Assembly: GCF_000764305.2 (NCBI RefSeq)
Contig: NW_025931704.1
Location: 1 to 64,000, forward strand
Length of the DNA stretch: 64,000 nt
Source: Hyalella azteca
Lineage: Eukaryota; Arthropoda; Malacostraca; Amphipoda; Hyalellidae
Direction: 5' to 3'
Below are positions 60,490 to 64,000 of the stretch, piece by piece (within the stretch, counting starts at the first letter, position 1; each line of letters begins with the position of its first letter). The translations under genes were made by a program, and so were the position numbers. The notes beneath the pieces were generated by a model that was not told the DNA's origin, did not search any database, and worked only from the letters and a program-made list of their open reading frames with translations.

Positions 60490-61530
60490 CCGTGTGAAGT
60501 GCCACGCATTGTTGTAACGTGCATCACATCATATTGTCGACATTGAGCAAAGATATTGGTCCGTTATATCGACACATTATACGGCTATGGCTTTGGCAGC
60601 CTTTGTGCTGGAAGTTTAGAATACCTTCTCGGTCTCCTCACAGCTGTACTGCAACTCGATTGACTATAATAATTCTAGTACTAGAATGGCTTTAATAATT
60701 TTAGTATTTGATTGGCTAAAACACTTCTAATACTTGAATGAATAGAAAACATGTAGTACTAGAATGATCAAAATACTTATAATACTAGAACGACGTGCAT
60801 AAATTGTCATGGCAACGGCGCAACATCAAGTCCCGGACATCAATGTTATGTCTTGGTAGTATGACAATAACCTCGAAAAGGCAGAAAGCGACCGTCGGAA
60901 AATGCTACAAGTGTCTACTATATCTACCCGTTGACGCATGCGGCATGGTTGCGGTATGTTACGCTTCAATAATTTTTATTTAATTGTGGATATTGAAAGA
61001 ATATCATTCAAATACAACTCGGGAAGAAGAGTGTGAATCCGGTAAAATTTTGTTCGCCATTTAATTCTGAATAAAATAAGTAAAATGTTTACAACATAAT
61101 TGAAAAACATATAAATTTGAACAGTGAGATACAGTAAAAAGTTCCAATGCCATCAAAAGTTCTTGCAGCGACTGGGAAGTGAAATAACCACAGGAACAAG
61201 AAGAATGTTTTGACGTCAGGCAGGAGTGACAATTCGAAAAAAAATAAAGAGATATAAGTTGGTAAAAGATCATTGTGATTCAAGGCAGAATTGAGGAACT
61301 GAATGGAAACTACAGAGAGCGCTTCACGGCTGGTCGGCCTAACTAACAGGAATTCTAATTTATTCATGAAACGCGCCAAGTTTTGATGAATGTTCTTCCC
61401 AAGTCCACGCATCGCGGTTCAACGCACACAAAATTTGCGATCTCAGTTCAAGAAACCAAGCGAAGAAAATCTTTATTTGGCTTTAGTAAAACTGCATGAC
61501 TAGTTCCTTCCGCACTTAAAAAGCGTCCAT
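60490..61530. other. Intergenic DNA
   Basis: No gene was supported. Short AGTACTAGAATG-type words recur between 60660 and 60790. A frame at 61089-61412 (minus, 107 codons) has no recognised domain. Confidence 0.4.
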
Positions 61531-61542
61531 TGTTGTGTATGA

Positions 61543-62035
61543 CAGAGCAACAAGGTAAGTAATCTAGTAAATCTAATATTGGGCTTCTAGGCGAGACCTC
61601 TAGTAAATTCTAATAGAGCTGCTAGGTGAGTCTTCTGGTAAATTCTATAGAGCTGCTAGGTGCGCCTTCTAGTAAATCCAATAGAGCTGGTAGGTGAGTC
61701 TTCTAGTAAATCTAATAGAGCTGCTAGGTGGAATCTTCTAGTAAATTCTTTAGAGCTGCTAGGTGAGTCTTCTAGTAAATCTAATAGAGCTGCTAGGTGG
61801 AGTCTTCTAGTAAATTCTATAGAGCTGCTAGGTGCGCCTTCTAGTAAATCCAATAGAGCTGGTAGGTGAGTCTTCTAGAAAATCTAATAGAGCTGCTAGG
61901 TGTGGAGTCTTCTAGTAAATTCTATAGAGCTGCTAGGTGAGTCTTATAGTATACCCAGTAGAGCTGCAAGTGCACTTTCTAGTATATCCATTATAGCTGC
62001 TAGTGGATCTTCTGGTATATCCAGTAGAGCAGCAA
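61543..62035 (+). repeat. About 33-bp minisatellite starting at a consensus splice donor
   Basis: The first unit reads AGAGCAACAAG|gtaagtaatc; later units read AGAGCTGCTAG|GTGAGTCTTC, then TAGTAAATTCTAT. About 14 copies, the last three degenerate. Open frames on both strands are repeat translation. Confidence 0.85.
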
Positions 62036-62184
62036 TTGAATCTTGTAAGCACGAAGAGTCTTTTATTACAGGAAATTGGAAAATATTTACAAAATATCAC
62101 ATGGCTGAGGTATCCTTCTAATTAATCGATACGCTCGACAATTTTTTTTGACACAATGAAATGACTAATTTTAATATTGGTGAA

Positions 62185-62395
62185 CTTGATTCTTTATCTA
62201 TGATTTTTTTATAACTTTAAATCAATAGGATCGAGAGATAAAGATAAGAGAGAGAGTGAAGTTTTTATATTCAGCTTTCATGTAATTTTAATACTTTCCT
62301 TGATTCTTTATCTACGATTTCTTCTATTATTTTAAATCACTGGGATCGAGAGATAAAGATAAGAGAGAGAGAGTGAAGTTTTTTTATTCAGCTCC
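62185..62395. repeat. About 112-bp tandem duplication, two copies
   Basis: GATTCTTTATCTATGATTT through GAGAGATAAAGATAAGAGAG is present twice. Confidence 0.85.
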
Positions 62396-62399
62396 CCTG

Positions 62400-63020
62400 A
62401 CAAGTTCCATAATCCTCATATATTCTTCACAAGGCACATTTCCAACCATATTCTTAATTAATTCACGCAGGAAAATATTGCTGTGGAGGCTGGTGGTGGT
62501 AATGCCGGGGCTCGGCACCCCAGCCATGGTATTTATGGGCAAGAGTTACTTACACTGAGCCACCTGAGCTGCCGAGGATATAATATGCACCGTATCACAT
62601 ACAAAACTATTCATTATGAAAATGTGCTCATGCATTTACAATTATGAATCACCTGCAGAATCCCACACGAGTATACAAGTTATTCAAGTAGTTGTTTGGG
62701 GCAAATTGCTATTCAAGTAAAATTCAGGATAACAAATATATCTGTCATGAAATGCACACCCTTAAAAAGAAATTACATGAGTACATTTAAGTTCTAAATA
62801 ATGAATAAATTTATTTCTTGTACTCTACACTTGGGATATATTGTCCCATGAAATGAAATTTGGAACGAACGCTTTTATTTACTCTGCGAAAAAATTAATG
62901 CATTTCTGCACTTGACCTTTTTGTTTGATTATTCAGGAATATTTTTTGAAGGTCACTGAGAAGATGATTAACATTATCGTGATAGATACCTTATCTTATC
63001 ATCTAGATCCACTATTAGGT
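62400..63020. other. Intergenic DNA
   Basis: No gene recognised. Confidence 0.45.
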
Positions 63021-63024
63021 CATC

Positions 63025-63265
63025 CTTATCGATCGAGTTTTTGGTCGATTCCATCGCTCCGACATGATGTTGTCCGCATAGACATTCTACAGTAGATTCC
63101 ATCGCTCCGACAAGATGTTGTCCGCATAGACATTCTACAGTAGACTCTACTGCTCCGACATGATGTTGTCCGCATAGACATTCCACAGTAGACTCCACTG
63201 CTCCGACATGATGTTGTCCGCATAGACATTCTACAGTAGATTCCATCGCTCTGACACGATGTTGT
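63025..63265. repeat. 48-bp minisatellite, four to five copies
   Basis: The unit contains GATGTTGTCCGCATAGACAT and TCTACAGTAGATTCCATCGC. The 48-bp period leaves frames open; not a gene. Confidence 0.9.
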
Positions 63266-63561
63266 CATTCGGAGCACACACACATCGTCATAGACATTCT
63301 ATAGGCGATGCTGAAAGTGGTCGTCTCTTTGAATGGCGTCTTGAGCCTGAAAAGCAGCAGGACCCTGCGCTGCTATAGAAGTCACGTCGAGCGATTTAAG
63401 CGAGCGCAGCGACTGAAGCTTCTGAATGGAAACTGATGATCCGCAATCTGTTCTGCGAACTTCCTAACACGGAAACTTTGAGCGGACGCCGGACGGGAGA
63501 GCAATCGCTGCTGCCATGGCTCCAAGCATCAATTCAGCTGAACATTGTTGACCCGATCCTC

Positions 63562-63892
63562 GAGATCAGGTTGCTTCGAATTTTGTTATTTTCAAACCCA
63601 CGTCGTATTGCATAAGTATAATATTGGAAATTAATCCGATGCGATTATAACATTGTAAAAATATACAGTCGGATATGAAAAATTAAGATAAGTATGAAAG
63701 CAGAATGTGCGTGTATCAGAACTTAGAAGATCAGGTTGCTTACAATTTTGTTATTTTCAGACCCACGTTGTATTGCATCAGTACAATTGTACATTAATCC
63801 GATGCGATTATAACATTGTAAAAATATGCAGTCGGATATAAAAAATTGAGATAAGTATGAAAGCAGAATGTGCGTGTATCAGAACTTAGAAG
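63562..63892. repeat. About 165-bp tandem duplication, two copies
   Basis: GATCAGGTTGCTTCGAATTT through GTGCGTGTATCAGAACTTAG occurs at 63562 and 63727 with a few differences. Confidence 0.9.
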
Positions 63893-64000
63893 TGCTGGTT
63901 CAATACCTGGAGTTACGCATTAATTATAGATGAGGTTTTCCGGGAACAATTTGATGAGGCCCTATAAGCAATACCAGGCTAGCAGCTCTGGCCCAATAAT

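Noticed and set aside
61656..61869. Frames on both strands with LLGESSSKSNRAA-like or mirror repeats
   Set aside because: Minisatellite translation.
62974..63283. Cys/His-rich minus-strand frames resembling zinc-binding repeats
   Set aside because: 48-bp tandem repeat; the spacing of Cys and His is a by-product of the repeat and the flanks are not coding-like.

Overview
The window is eukaryotic nuclear DNA. Genes are split by introns with GT-AG borders, base composition is AT-rich, and gene density is low. It is crowded with minisatellites, fold-back repeats, small TA-flanked transposons, a tRNA-derived SINE with an ATT-type tail, and decayed non-LTR retrotransposon ends. The three recognisable genes are animal genes. 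The repeat style fits an arthropod, plausibly a malacostracan crustacean, but this is inference and I cannot name a species.

Three gene loci are supported. (1) A PRCC-like nuclear protein gene lies on the minus strand at 8567-5766 in three exons that join in phase 0, giving about 618 aa. (2) A TLC-domain membrane protein of the TLCD3/FAM57 type lies on the minus strand at 27749-26730 in two exons, giving 269 aa. (3) A clarin-family four-pass membrane protein lies on the plus strand at 35939-45681. It has two candidate first exons (35939 and 41308) and downstream exons at 42214, 44145, 44632 and 45552. Two further putative coding pieces (17198-17512 and 31593-31787) are unassigned.

Layout: 0-5.7 kb is intergenic with minisatellites and a LINE-end remnant. 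PRCC covers 5.7-8.6 kb. From 9.6 to 17.05 kb is a repeat-rich block of nested inverted repeats with a pogo-like MITE, plus a short insert that looks like a sequencing artefact (a Nextera mate-pair junction adapter at 11768-11805). The 27-bp array at 18.4-18.97 kb is its probable source. Mostly empty DNA follows to 26.7 kb, then TLCD3. A GACA-rich dispersed element family has members near 0.3, 29.4, 51.4 and 55.5 kb. The clarin locus covers 35.9-45.7 kb. After it come a 0.7-kb tandem duplication (46.3-47.7 kb), a 0.9-kb fold-back (48.6-49.5 kb), a near-perfect hairpin (50.4 kb), a microsatellite plus SINE (50.7-51.0 kb), and many short duplications to the end.

The most unusual feature is in the clarin gene. 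Three of its exon-intron borders (donor of exon 1B, donor of exon 3, acceptor of exon 5) have each been amplified into a separate tandem array with periods of 29, 31 and 41 bp. Each array starts in coding sequence and carries many copies of the splice signal into the intron. A fourth array at 61.5-62.0 kb also appears to have grown from a consensus splice donor. The genes show no sign of working in one pathway; they are unrelated neighbours.
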